A stretch of 64,000 nt of DNA, taken from contig JAKOGI010000449.1 of the NCBI GenBank assembly GCA_029747015.1, forward strand, positions 432,001 to 496,000. Direction: 5' to 3'. The notes beneath the pieces are model-generated. The model worked only from the letters and a program-made list of their open reading frames with translations, did not search any database and was not told the origin of the DNA. The translations under genes and the position numbers were made by a program. Of this stretch, positions 10,146 through 21,513 are shown in pieces. This stretch comes from Carnegiea gigantea. Taxonomy: Eukaryota > Streptophyta > Magnoliopsida > Caryophyllales > Cactaceae. Position 1 is the first letter of the stretch; the number at the start of each line of letters is the position of its first letter.

Positions 10146-10159
10146 CCTATTTAAATAGG
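10146..10159 (-). promoter_or_regulatory. TATA box in a 14-bp palindrome upstream of the zf-GRF gene
   Basis: The perfect palindrome CCTATTTAAATAGG lies 74-87 bases upstream of the ATG at 10072 on the minus strand. TATTTAAATAG is a plausible TATA box. A pyrimidine-rich leader follows. Confidence 0.5.
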
Positions 10160-10885
10160 TGATTGGGACCTTCCACTGAGGACAACTAAATTAGGGTTAG
10201 TGGGTGGCCATAAATGCTTCACTACCAATGTACTTGTCAAACCATTCAATGGTAATAAAGTGGCATATGAGTTATGTGGGATCCATTATACCACACAGTC
10301 CATGATGGTATACCTAGGTAAACCCAGGAGAGTGACGGGGTAAACGCATACGATGAAAGCTAAGGTCCTCGTATCCTTTCAGGCAAAAAATGTGGAACAA
10401 CCTATGGATTAAGCATGTAACCGATGGGGGTACAATCCCTGCGTACCATAGCATAGGTGTCCGGATACCTGTGTACACCGAAGTTTGTAAGGAGGCATTC
10501 CAATGTTGCAATGAAATTGTTGCTTGGGGGACTCCCTTGTACGGACAGCAGACTGTGGCAGTACGTTTGGCAGGAACGTAAATGTAACTGTGTAGTTGGT
10601 GTGAGGTGGTTGGTTGGAGTAGATGTGGTACTCAAACTTTATAAGTACGCCCAGCAGAGAGGATCATATATTGCAAAATTGCATAAGTCATAAAAAGCTG
10701 AAGGGGGTTGGGTGGGAATTTAAAGGCGTTGGGGGGGAAGTTTCAGAATAAGCGCGCACTATTCGGGTGGAGGTGGGCACCTACAGAACCACGCCTTCCT
10801 GTTCGAGAGAGGGATCCACGGCATGGTCACTCTTCCGCAGCGGCAAGTAAGTGCAGACACGCCTGCATGAAAGTTACGAACATCA
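10160..10885. other. No recognised gene; short plus-strand frames of unknown origin
   Basis: Plus-strand frames at 10390-10581 (ends VAWGTPLYGQQTVAVRLAGT) and 10457-10693 overlap in different phases, neither with a family match. Their GC content is higher than the surrounding retroelements and similar to the capsid-like debris that follows, so they may be its upstream part. No function is assigned. Confidence 0.3.
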
Positions 10886-12567
10886 ATGTCGTCCCCCACC
10901 AACCCTCCGCCGGGAGTTGCAGATGTACTCCCAACTATTGGTTGGTTTGATGGAGGTAACTTCGTCCCCCTTGACAACCTAACCCTACAGTCATTTATAG
11001 ACTGTGCAGTGCGTTATTGGACAGACTTCGATGTTGCACAAGACAACGAGTGCGCAACTTAAGGTGCATGTTGCCATTTGGAGCACAAGTGCCATTGCAA
11101 ATTCCGCTCGTGGTTGAGTTCTGCTCTCAGTGGAGTGAACGAAAGTGGCAGGCCGCCTAGCGTGACGATAGAAACCTCTTACAAGTACAGCGTACCGCCC
11201 ATGATGACGGGGTGGTTGAGGGGTTCGACATAGAGCCAATGCCAAGACCCTCTTTCGCCCCACGCAGGACGTTTGAAATTTCGCACTCCATTTTGTCCTA
11301 CAATTACCATGGATGGAGTGGCGACTTGTACATGCATATCCTACCAAAGGGATGTGATGGAGCTCAAATCGACATGATGTCCGCGCCAATGGAAGAGGGG
11401 AATGGCATTGCGTACACAGTGAACATGGCTGCAGCCAAAAATCGCATCGACATTCCACCCCGCGTTCCGGACTACTCAACAATCGACATACGCATTACGG
11501 TGTGGAATTATAAAGGCATTGCACGTGCATCATTCATGCCAAATCTGGCAGGATTATTTGCAGTCACTGGGGCTGCCGTAATGGTGGTGACATACATTAG
11601 AGTCGAATATGATAATACAAGGAAGATCTTATGAACAATGGGAATAAACCACGGCTTCACATCCCTTATCGGCTTTGTCGGGGGTGTGTGTATTTTCTGG
11701 GAGTCGTCAAAGGTGTTCTTGGTGCCCCACAAGTTTGAAGACACGTACGCGACGTTTGTGGTAAAGGCAAGTGTAGACAATCTCGTCGACTTAGCCAATG
11801 CAAATTTGGTGACCCTTTTTTTTTTAACGTCTTACGTGTAAACAGTGCACGTAAACTACTTATCGTACAACCGTTTCTGACATTACTGTCAATTGTTGTA
11901 GGGAGTTTGATGATGATGCAAAGTGCACATGTGCATATGTGCCATGCCTCTTGCCACCCATCGTTGCGCGCGTGTCATCGGTACCTGCATTTGTTATTTT
12001 TGTTTCCATTGCCTTCTGTAGTGTATTGTATGCCTTCCATTTGGTATCGTTTTTTTTTGTTCTGATCTTTTATGACATTGCACTTTTGGGGCTGGTAATT
12101 CACGCTCACGCAACCCTTTCACAAACTATGCTGATGCATCCATCCCCGTAATTCAGCGTCCCTTGCAACCTATGGTCAAACAGTGCAAGTCCGCGTATCC
12201 TTAGCTTGGTTGGCACACATTACTTTCAACACAGGCCCCGTTTCCCCCTCCCCGGCCCAGCCCCTCTCCCACAGTACATGGCCGACGCGGTTCTTCCGAC
12301 CAGTATGTGTACCCACCCCTATACAGTGGCGTACCAAGGTGTCCATAGGTCAGGTCAATGGTTCACTCGAATAATGCGTGCCGTGAAGAGGCGCGCAACG
12401 TATACCGCATTGTTAATTTCAGTCGAAAACCATCCCGTGTCACGGTTGGCGTGCCGTATTTGGCAGCTGCGGTTGTCATGACATATGCGCCCGGAAGCGG
12501 AATGGGGATCGTATATCTCAACGTCACCCTCACCGCATCTGACCAATGGCTACGAAAATATACATGA
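10886..12567 (+). pseudogene. Frameshifted coding debris, possibly picorna-like capsid domains
   Basis: Several plus-strand pieces in shifting frames read like one decayed protein: 10886-11062 (proline-rich start, then GWFDGGNFVPLDNLTLQSF), 11062-11154 (LRCMLPFGAQVPLQIPLVVE), 11170-11634 (ISHSILSYNYHGWSGDLYMH), 11638-11841, and 12183-12567 (RVTVGVPYLAAAVVM, then GIVYLNVTLTASD). The texture is a beta-rich domain with an aromatic-Trp-x-Gly-x-Leu strand, a later proline-aromatic step, and a Gly-rich C-terminal strand. That recalls jelly-roll capsid proteins of the Picornavirales, which include plant secoviruses. This is pattern recognition only, with no catalytic motif to confirm it. No polymerase, helicase or protease was seen nearby. 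Stops and shifts rule out an active product. A captured host gene is the main alternative. Confidence 0.35.
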
Positions 12568-13427
12568 ACATACGTGGCTTTTTGATCACCGTGTAAGTTC
12601 CGCGGATATTCTCTGACCACAACACTCTCCCATGGCAGGTTGATGGTATTCAATGAACTGGCCATCGGCCACATAATTACAACGTAAATTGAGGTGGACA
12701 CAGTATAAATTAACCTTTTCGTTTCATTGTAAGCATGAGAATGCAACTGCGGTTTTCAATCAATTACAATGACACCCGCAACATATTCACAACTTTCAAT
12801 GAACCACACAAAATCGTGTACCCCCCATACATGTTCAAGACAGAAGCGTTCTCGGATGCGCATGCACGTGCCGAGCAACGTACTCCATATTCTGTATGCA
12901 CGTCAGAGGCATTTGGTACGACAACACCACAATTCACACATCATTTCATTTTCCATGACATTATAAACCATACATATAAATTACCGCACAACATACAGGA
13001 CGGCCAAATAGAACCGCCACAACAGCAGTGTCCAGTGACACATATAACACACATAACATTGTTGCTGTGCACAGCAATACGGCTACCCATGCTTGACAGA
13101 GTGTCTACCGTGATACTCATTGTTGTAGCACTGGGTATGTTGCACCGGGGTGGGGGGAACATTGCAGCTATCCCAGGATACACAGAACACTACGGCGCTG
13201 TGGCGCACAATACTTGCACAAAAGGATGGGCGTGGACACCTGACCACATCGCGAACGCCAGCCGCAGAACCTATTGTCGGCAGAATGTAATCATGAACAC
13301 AAGTGTGCACCTTCACTAGGTATATGTACATTGATGCCTGTCATGTGTCCCCTACTTGAGTACGACGAACCGATTCCGTCCACTCCACGCCCATCTACAT
13401 ATACATGAACTTGTCAATATCAGAAAA
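12568..13427 (+). other. Unrecognised 194-codon open frame (12735-13319) and flanks
   Basis: The plus-strand frame 12735-13319 is the longest open stretch between the capsid-like debris and the transposase. It starts MRMQLRFSINYNDTRNIFTT and has one hydrophobic segment (VSTVILIVVALGML) near residue 125. Its composition is rich in His, Thr and Ile and shows no domain. It may be chance or the decayed end of the upstream debris. No function is assigned. Confidence 0.3.
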
Positions 13428-16134
13428 TCAAAATAATGTACAGCACATGCAGTGAACCATACCTTCAAGTTGACCCACCCGTGCTGCATAGGAACCATCA
13501 AAGAGATCCTCAACCTCAACAACATCACCTTCATAACTTGCATCAAAATCAGCTCGAGGATTATGGCACGTGCGCCTTGTATGGCCAACTTCACTGTATT
13601 TTGAGCACATCCGCACTTTCTTATCCTGGGTTTGCGACTCTTTTCGCTTCGACAGTGGCCTGACCGGGTGTCGGCCATTATTGGGGGGTAACATGCACCC
13701 GTTGTAGTCCTCATCTAATTCATCTCCCCCCAACCACAAGCCCTGCCTTACCATCCACTATTGCCATTTCATGCATTTTCATGGGGTGCACAAGTTGGTT
13801 GTATATTACCTCCTGCATTGCTGTCTTATAAATGGGGGGACGTAGTCATAAACCCATAGGTTGGCCTTCGCTATGATAGCCAGAGCATGACAGCATGGAA
13901 GACCGCGCATCTACCACTACCTGTAAGTGCAAGTCTGTTGCCCGAGCTTCACAAGTAATCGACGGCTGTTGGTCAACTCGACGCTGTACTCACCTAACAT
14001 CAAATTATAACACTCTACAGCTACAATGTACCCCATTTTTTTATATGTGTCTGCCAACTTCTGCTCTATCCTCTCCCCCACATCATTCTTCCACTTCAGC
14101 ATCTCTGTTTTATGCTGGTCCATCTTCTTACCGAGCTTCTCTAGGTGGCCATTAACAAGCCACGGCACATGCATCGGACATAGGCTTCGCATCCAATTGT
14201 TCCAACTTTCTATCACATTATCGTTCATCCGACCCCATCTCTCCTCAGTGAACTTCGATGCAGCCCACTGCTCAGGCTCGTTCTTTTCCACCCAAGGTTG
14301 CAAGCCCTGTCTTATAGCACCTCATCTTGTCCAACGCGACATTGTATTCCCCCATTGTTGGTGCGTACGCGACCCTGTAGATCATTTCCTTCACTATCTG
14401 CTTTGTGGCTTCTTTACGGATGCCATGTTTAGTTGCCTCCTTCAAGAAGTTCTCAGTCAAGAATCATAGGCAGTAGCTATGGTACTCTTTCTCAAACACT
14501 TGCGCCACCGCAGGCAGAAGTGGCGGGTGCCAGTCCGACATTATCACTGGTTACAGCCCCCCTAAACACTAAGTAACCATTTCCAGGAACCGGACCCATT
14601 CTTCAATTTTCTCACCACAGGCAATGGCATATTCGAAGTTGAAAAGATGGTTGTCCGCATCCAACGCGCATGCCGCCAACATCGTCCCCTGGTAAGGTCC
14701 CCTTAGATGCTTTCCATCAATAAATAGTACGAGCCTGCACCCAAGCTTTAAGCCATTTACATTGGTAGCATATGCCATAAACATCCTATAAAACCTACAT
14801 CCGTCAACCTCACACACTGTAACTGACCCTGGGTTCGCCCTCACTATCGTCGCACACATCCAAGGGAGCAATTTGTAGTGATCCACTGGCCTGCCTAGCA
14901 CCATTATGCGGATAAACTACCTCGCCTTCCATGACAGCATGTATGTGAGGTGATCCCCAACTCCAACTCCAGATCTTGCATTATCCTTTAGAGAGTAGTC
15001 CAGATATAACTACACCTTACCCTCAATGAGGTGCAGTAGAAGTTCCGCTCTGACACGACGTCTGCCCCAGATACCCATCTGACATTGCTCCCCAACACTG
15101 TGTACATGTTGCCCTCTAAAGTCTTTCAATGACATTACCTGCATGTTCTTCCCACCTCTAACACATATGTAGAATGGGTAGTCAGTAGCGTCACACCGGA
15201 CCACAATTCTTTGTCTGCAATTCCTCTTAAACTGATAGTTGAAATGGTTCACGATCTCATATTTGCATATCATCTGCCTAAATGCTTCTGCAGATTGTAA
15301 TATCTGTCTCTCCCCCCTGATCAACTTCTTCCATATGCCCAGCTTACGATGATAACTTCGGGCTTACATCCTAGAATGTGGCCATACATTTTCATTGACA
15401 TCATTCCCATCAACACACACTTTCCTTTTGTTCTCATCACCACATTGTTTCTAAGCTGCTCGCTCATCCACTGCATCGTCCTCCTTTGTTGCTTCTTCAT
15501 CACCGGCATCCTCCGATGCAACACATATCTCATCGTCATCTGACATTTCAATTGTATCCCCTCCTAGACGCAGCCTGCTCGTCGGCCGTTCTCCTCCTTT
15601 GACCCCCAACGACCTGCAGTTGCTGCACACCAACATATAAGGCATTAGGCTCCCCACATGCAAATGGTTAGTGGAGTACAACAATTAAATCTTTATCAAA
15701 GTCGTACCGTTTTCCTCTTGCTTCGTTGTTGCCGCATTTTTCACCCACTTCCTCACCATCGTTGCACTTTCGCCCACTTTTGGCTATTTGCTTGCCTTCA
15801 CCTATACCTCGCACTCTTGCTTCGCACACAGTAGCCCTCACATGTGGTCACCTCATCAAACCAACATTCCTGGCTACATACATGTAGCCATGCTCATCAT
15901 TGCCCTTGAAATCACCTCTACATCGCTGTCCACCTCAATTGCCACTAACATCTCCCTATCATACTTCAAACTGTACCATAATTTCTCCACCGACATATCA
16001 CTCCCTATCATCTTCCTCACCATTTTCAGTAGTTCCTCCGCCTCCATTCCTTCCCCCACCACCATACATTTCCTCGACCCACCCTCATGTGTAACTTTTC
16101 CATCTCCACTTTCCACCAACATCCCACAAAACAT
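13428..16134 (-). pseudogene. Mutator-like (MuDR) transposase, broken
   Basis: Read from 16134 downward, it shows the full MURA layout. A PB1-like N-terminal region (16134-15874, EGMEAEELLKMVRKMIGSDM) comes first, then an acidic linker (15684-15451). The MuDR DNA-binding domain (15324-15010) follows, with CKYEIVNHFNYQFKRNCRQR and VRCDATDYPFYICV. The catalytic core (14904-14569) reads GCRLVLFIDGKHLRGPYQGT, with the first Asp in the FIDG motif. The C-terminal part (14303-13917) ends in a SWIM zinc finger (CTYR then RGLPCCHALA, about 13925-13865; the second Cys is Tyr). A CX2C-type knuckle (MCSKYSEVGHTRRTC, 13600-13560) has Tyr for its second Cys. Stops and shifts break the frame at many points. 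Terminal inverted repeats could not be identified with confidence. Confidence 0.85.
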
Positions 16135-17750
16135 ATATAACTATCTCCCCCCCCTCCCACCTTCTCCAGCTATTGCAGCGTTTACATCCATTGCTAGTTA
16201 ATATCCCCGCCACCAGCACCTTGTATCCCCTTCCTAATCAATAGCCAATGTTGCAACCCATACCTGTATGTCAGATGAAACAAATATTTAGTCATGTACT
16301 CCATTCGTGCCCAGCATTTGCCTATCATATTTACATTAGTTTGTCCCAGCCACTATCCCCACCATCTTACCCAATAATTTCACTATGTCTACAATGGTAT
16401 TCCCTTAACACACATAGGGTAATGACTGCTACAGCATTCCCCAGCTCCCTCCTCATCTACCCACAACTATTGGCCTCACAGTCCCTGCACCCCAAATAAA
16501 ATACCCAACCTATTCTACATGCTGCAACACCTACGCCAATTTTCACTATCTAACTTCCCCAATCACACCTCACCCTCACTACGTTCCAATCATAGCACAT
16601 GTACACTACAACAACGCCGCCACCTCCCGCTGCACAGACAGTATTATTGTGTCATACATACCCACCCACACAATTTACCACCACCTATCACGCTATGTGT
16701 TCTGTTTACCTAGCTACTTCCCTTGTCTACCTATACCCATGCACCACATCACTGTCACATTATGACCTCCTATTCTTAAGACCAACAGTTAGGTTATTGT
16801 CTCATTATTGTCCTCGTCATTCCAGGCATAACACCTACTTACAATGTATACCCCACCTAAGTCCACTGTCTGCCATGGTTCACATATTAACCTTGTTGTG
16901 TATTCCGAAAAGCATGCTCACGTGCTTACCCTTGCCCACCCTTCCCAACCAAAATAGCACGAAAATGAAAGAAAAATTCTCCCACTGTTGGGACATTCAC
17001 AACACACAATGCTACATTCATCACCACCTACACTAACTATTCCAATGAGATCTATAAATTTCTTGTCAAAGTACACTTAATTACAAGCACATACCTTGAA
17101 TTCACCCAACCATGCGTTCTTACCAGAACTAGCGCCACCCCTTCCTCTCTAGCTTCCTCTTCCAGTTCTGTGCTTCTCCTACCTCGCTACCTCACTCTTG
17201 CTCCCTATCTTCAATTCACCATGCCTTCGTCCAAGCACATACCTTTAATTCACCTCCACCGTGTGTTGCTCTTCTTCTTCCTCCCTTTGTTGTGCTCGCT
17301 TCTCTTCTTCCTCACCCTTCTGCTCCTATAGAAGCCCCACTCTTGCGCTTTGTCTTTGTGGTTCTAATTGCAGAAACCACATGGGAATTTCTCTCTCCTA
17401 ACTGCTTCACTCTCTCTCCTCTTACGTTCACAATTAAAGCCCCCCACTTAAAGAAGGGCATTCTCATCTTTTCAACCCCGCATATGTTTTCCTCATCTTC
17501 TTAAAGAAGGGCATTTGCATCTTTTCAACCCTCCTTTATTTTTCCCAACTTCACTTTTCCGCCGAAAGCAACACCAAGTTGTTGGGGAAAACATGAGTTT
17601 GTTACCCCCCTTTTGATGTGTGCCTACCTTGTAAATTTCCCTTTTTCCAATACACGCTGAACTTTCGATGCTTCAATCATGTCAGTACTCCTCAAACTAG
17701 AATGTTGGGCACTTTATCCATCACAAGCATCTCCTTTGGCTCGTTTCTTA
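16135..17750. other. Strand-asymmetric, pyrimidine-rich upstream region of the Mutator-like gene
   Basis: The plus strand is strikingly rich in C, T and A with little G, that is, the transposase strand is purine-rich. No domain was found in the short frames here. A 31-bp direct repeat beginning cttaaagaagggcatt occurs at 17447 and 17500. The stretch probably holds the 5' region of the Mutator-like element. A terminal repeat near 17500-17645 is possible but unpaired. Confidence 0.4.
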
Positions 17751-19409
17751 GGCCCTGTTCTTTTCTGGGATTGGGAAGATTTAGCTTATAGCTTACAACT
17801 CTTTACAGTTTCTTACTTCTTTTTACATCTTCTTATATCTTCTTATATCTATAGAAAACTAAGTATATAGATGAATTTGAAGAGGGAAAACTGCAGATAC
17901 AAACGGCATAAGCATATGGCCTTTTGTATTGATTTTCCTCTGCCTCACTATTGCAAAATCATTCACCCTATCTTATACACAAGTAACCCTATCATACTAT
18001 AACTTGGTGAATAAGAATAACAGGTTAACTCAAATACAATCACTAAATAAAGTATCTAAAAATTATCTAAAGTTTTATTTTCCTTAATAACATCTGCTCA
18101 TATCTGCTTATATCTTTTTACATCTTCTTAAATATTCTTATATATTTTTTAGTAATATTCAACTTATCATCTATTTTTTTTCTCATATTTGTAGAAATAT
18201 GTATATATTTTTTATATACTACGAATATGAAAAACCTTACAACTTTTTTATGAACATAATGTTTGTATAAATATAAAAATAGAATTTAACAATTTGAATC
18301 AACATTTGAGTTCCAATATGAAGCATATATGCTATTATAGAGAAATAAGTTAACACGTTTTAAAATTATAATACAAAAATCGCATTTATGTTTGAGTTTC
18401 AACCTGAATCATGCATGAAAGTAGTCAAACTATAGGCGACGAAAATATGTCCGCTACTTCGTCCATGAGCTTATCCATGGCAACTTGGTTGCTATTATTA
18501 TACAATTGAACATTAGATTGATAATTCTAAAATGTTTAATTTAAATAGAATTTCATTTTTTAGGTTCTATTCATTTCTTGGGAAAAACTGTTATTTCTTT
18601 AATTTGCTTATAGGGGGTGAAACTAGTGTTAATACCAAAAAATCACCTCAATTGTAGAACATATTTGGTTCTACATATTTGTCAGCTTGAATTTATCTTA
18701 TTAATAATCAATTGACTTGTTTAAAGGTTTATTTTCATTAATTATGTTATTTTAATATTATTTTTTATTATCCAAAACAATAATTTGTTGAAAAATAAAT
18801 TTGTTTGGTAATGTTAAAATATAATTTGTCTAGTTATGTTATAAAATTTATTTCCTATAAATATCGGTGTTGCACATAATTTATCTTCATAAAATAAATT
18901 TTTTCATAATTCACTGATATTCATATTGAAGGAGACAACAAAACCCTTATCCAAGCGGTTCAGGGCCACATTCAAGTATCATGGAAAATCCAAGTATTGA
19001 TGCAAGATATTCAAACTTACATCCAACTTTTTAACAAAATTCTTATAATGCATATTTTAGACAAGGAAATTATGCGGCCGACTAGCTAGCAAAGTATGGC
19101 TTGTCACTCCATTCCACAATAATGTGGAATGAGGTTCCACATACGGACTTTCTTCGCATTCTCTATAAGAATAATCTAGGGAGAACCATTGGAAGAAGGG
19201 CTAACTAGATTGTATTCTTACCTTCCTTATAAAAGGAAAAAAAATACATATCTAAAGATTATATTATATAATTTTTTAATAATTCAATAACTCCCTACGG
19301 CTATACTTACATCTTCTTGCAGTTTCTTACAACTCCTTACATTTTCTTATAAATTCTTACAGCTCCTTACAGCTTATAGTTACATCTTATCCCCCCCAAA
19401 AAAAAGCCC
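17751..19409. mobile_element. Non-autonomous PIF/Harbinger-like element (1.66 kb)
   Basis: The left end GGCCCTGTTCTTTTCTGGG is inverted at the right as GGGCTTTTTTTTGGGGGGG, and TTA flanks both sides (17748-17750, 19410-19412). Just inside each end are inverted clusters of short motifs: tagcttatagcttac and tacatcttcttat on the left, and the reverse pattern near 19305-19385. The TTA target site and GGC-type start fit the PIF/Harbinger superfamily. There is no transposase, and the interior is very AT-rich. The terminal match is imperfect, so the family call is tentative. Confidence 0.45.
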
Positions 19410-19412
19410 TTA

Positions 19413-20099
19413 CCTACTAAACCGATCCAACTCTCAGAATGCTTTTCTTTTGGTGTTTTTCGGGCTTGCCATCATACCAATCTCCTAAACTCTGGGCTCA
19501 TTGTTCCTGACTTAGTCTGCTCATCGGTTCTCCTTCATTTGCCACCTTTGATAATTCATTTTCTCAGTTCTTGAAGGACGATTTCACATTTGACTCATTG
19601 CATCCTGATTTCTCCCTTGGAAAGGGCATTATCCAGCCAAACTCTTGCCACAATTTTTTCTTTTTTTTTAAAATCAACGTTAATATGTACTATTGTATGT
19701 ACGTGGCTACCTTCAAACAGAACCCAACTAAGGAAGTACACAACTTTACATGGCTACCTTCAAACAGAACCCGACTAAGAAAATAAACTACACGTACAAT
19801 TACCCACCCCATCCAAAACCAAAATGGACAATGGGGACACGTACATAATCGCACCAGTCCTTGGCTATAGGACTGCAGAAGACCGAACTAATAGCCAAAA
19901 TGCTATCATTAACACACGGTTCTCTCCCCAAACTACTCCTGGTCCGCTACTTCTCTGTGCATCTTCTTTGCAAGTTTTAAGAAGTTCATCCAGTTAGAGA
20001 ATAGAGAGCACTATATAGCCTCTCAGTAGGACGGTAATATAGCCCTTCAGGATGACGGTAATGAGTCATTGTTATGCCTGGTTGGTCTTTGTTTAGAGG
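19413..20099. other. No gene recognised; 47-bp tandem duplication at 19704-19797
   Basis: The segment beginning tggctaccttcaaacagaac is present at 19704 and again at 19751. The rest shows only short frames without motifs. The plus-strand frames at 19571-19786 cross the duplication and are not supported as genes. Confidence 0.45.
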
Positions 20100-20840
20100 T
20101 AAGGGTCACTGCCACTAGGTTTGTTGCTCTTCGGCATAATTCAAGTTGACTGCCCAATTCCTTTCCATAGGGGCACCAATTTCCGTGCAACCTCGTAAAT
20201 ATGGGCGAGGGCCTTCAACAGTCCCAGTTGAAGTCATTGAATCAGACCCTCCAAATCAATTTCTAGATTACCCAGATGAAAGTCCCATGCCTTAAGAATA
20301 GCGTCCCTCAAAGTATTAAACAATGTCGTAAAGATACAGTCGCCCGAAACCGTGTTAAGCCAAGGTACCACTTGAATTCAAAGCCTCTAAAAACAAGCTC
20401 TCCCCCTCTCCCCCCACCCCCCCCCCCCCCCCCAAAAAAAACCCAAAAAAACCCAAAAAAAGGTGTTATCAGGGGATTTAAACACATCCGCATTTAGCTT
20501 ATAGGCAGGTGCTAATGGAGGCTTCCATGAAACAGTGTACTGCTCTGTCTTATAGAGATCATCCTGCCATTTGCAACAAATAGAGATATCAGACTCAATT
20601 TTACACCAAAAAACCTTTGTTGAACTACAGCTTTGTCTAAAAAAATATGTATTCCAATAGGACCAAATGTTCCAACAGATAATCGCAAATTCTGTAGGCC
20701 ACTGGATGTGAACATTGATAGACAAATTAAATTTGACCCAATCATGCCACTGTAAGGAGAAGAGAGAATCATTTGGAGAGGCACTCAAGGTTTTTTTTTT
20801 CTCAAAATTATACACTACAAATGTCACATCCATTTAAGGT
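20100..20840 (-). pseudogene. LINE RNase H tail, broken
   Basis: On the minus strand the region 20830-20500 reads WPTEFAIICWNIWSYWNTYF and VSWKPPLAPAYKLNADVF. The second is the start of the RNase H domain found at the C-terminus of plant LINE-type reverse transcriptases. After a C/A-rich low-complexity block (20401-20461) the domain resumes with TLRDAILKAWDFHLGNLEID (20310-20240), its central helix. Stops and shifts are present, and no reverse transcriptase core precedes it. This is a 5'-truncated LINE, or a domesticated-type RNase H pseudogene. Confidence 0.7.
20417..20460. repeat. C17 run followed by A-rich block
   Basis: A run of 17 C (20417-20433) is followed by A8, CCC, A7, CCC, A6. It interrupts the LINE RNase H frame and is a likely replication-slippage expansion. 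On the minus strand it is a G-run able to form a quadruplex. Confidence 0.9.
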
Positions 20841-21513
20841 TCATAATTGTTCCTTGTAAAAGCGTAAGGATGATAATTGACATTTAGCTAATAGTTTCCC
20901 TCTCGAATGTTCTATGACAGATCGCTGGTATCAAACACCGAAGCCAGAAATTACAAAATGCATAGCCCCTCGTTCAAAAGCTACTGATTTCAATTCGACG
21001 GAAAATATATACAACATAGTTGCAATATTTGGTTCTTTGGAACTGGAACGTTCTTATCATCATTATCAATTAAAAATACGTTGAAACAATAACAATGCTA
21101 GATTAATGACGTACTGCATGAAAGAGAAATGTTAAGCTAAGCTCTGCCACCTGAACATGGATGCACTCATTTGTGATGAGGACAACCCAACAGAGACTCT
21201 ACCATCCTGACAGGGTTCATCTGTTTACTTCTGTGAGAAATCCTGTTTGTTGAATGTCATAGCAAATGAAGCAAATTCCAATGGCTTTTTCTTTAAGGCT
21301 TATGCTACAGAATATAATGAATTCCGCATCTCAATGATTCAGAAACTACTCATTTTCGACATCTAAATTAGTAGAGAACTAGATCAAAGTCCAATATTAA
21401 CAACAGAACCAATTATTCAATCAACAAAAGAATAGTTAAGGGAAAGAGAAGGGGCAGGGAAGTACATCTAATCTCCTCCTTCATTTAGAACTCGGTTTTA
21501 GCTGGGCCTCCAT
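20841..21513. other. No feature recognised
   Basis: Intergenic sequence between the LINE fragment and the 3' end of the IPK2 pseudogene. No frame shows a motif. It may include the 3' flank carried along with the IPK2 copy. Confidence 0.4.

Noticed and set aside
12735..13319. 194-codon plus-strand frame as a genuine gene
   Set aside because: No domain, odd composition, overlapping antisense frames, and no promoter evidence. Kept only as an unrecognised stretch.
20276..20497. Frames with long Pro or Gly runs
   Set aside because: They translate the C17 homopolymer and A-rich block.
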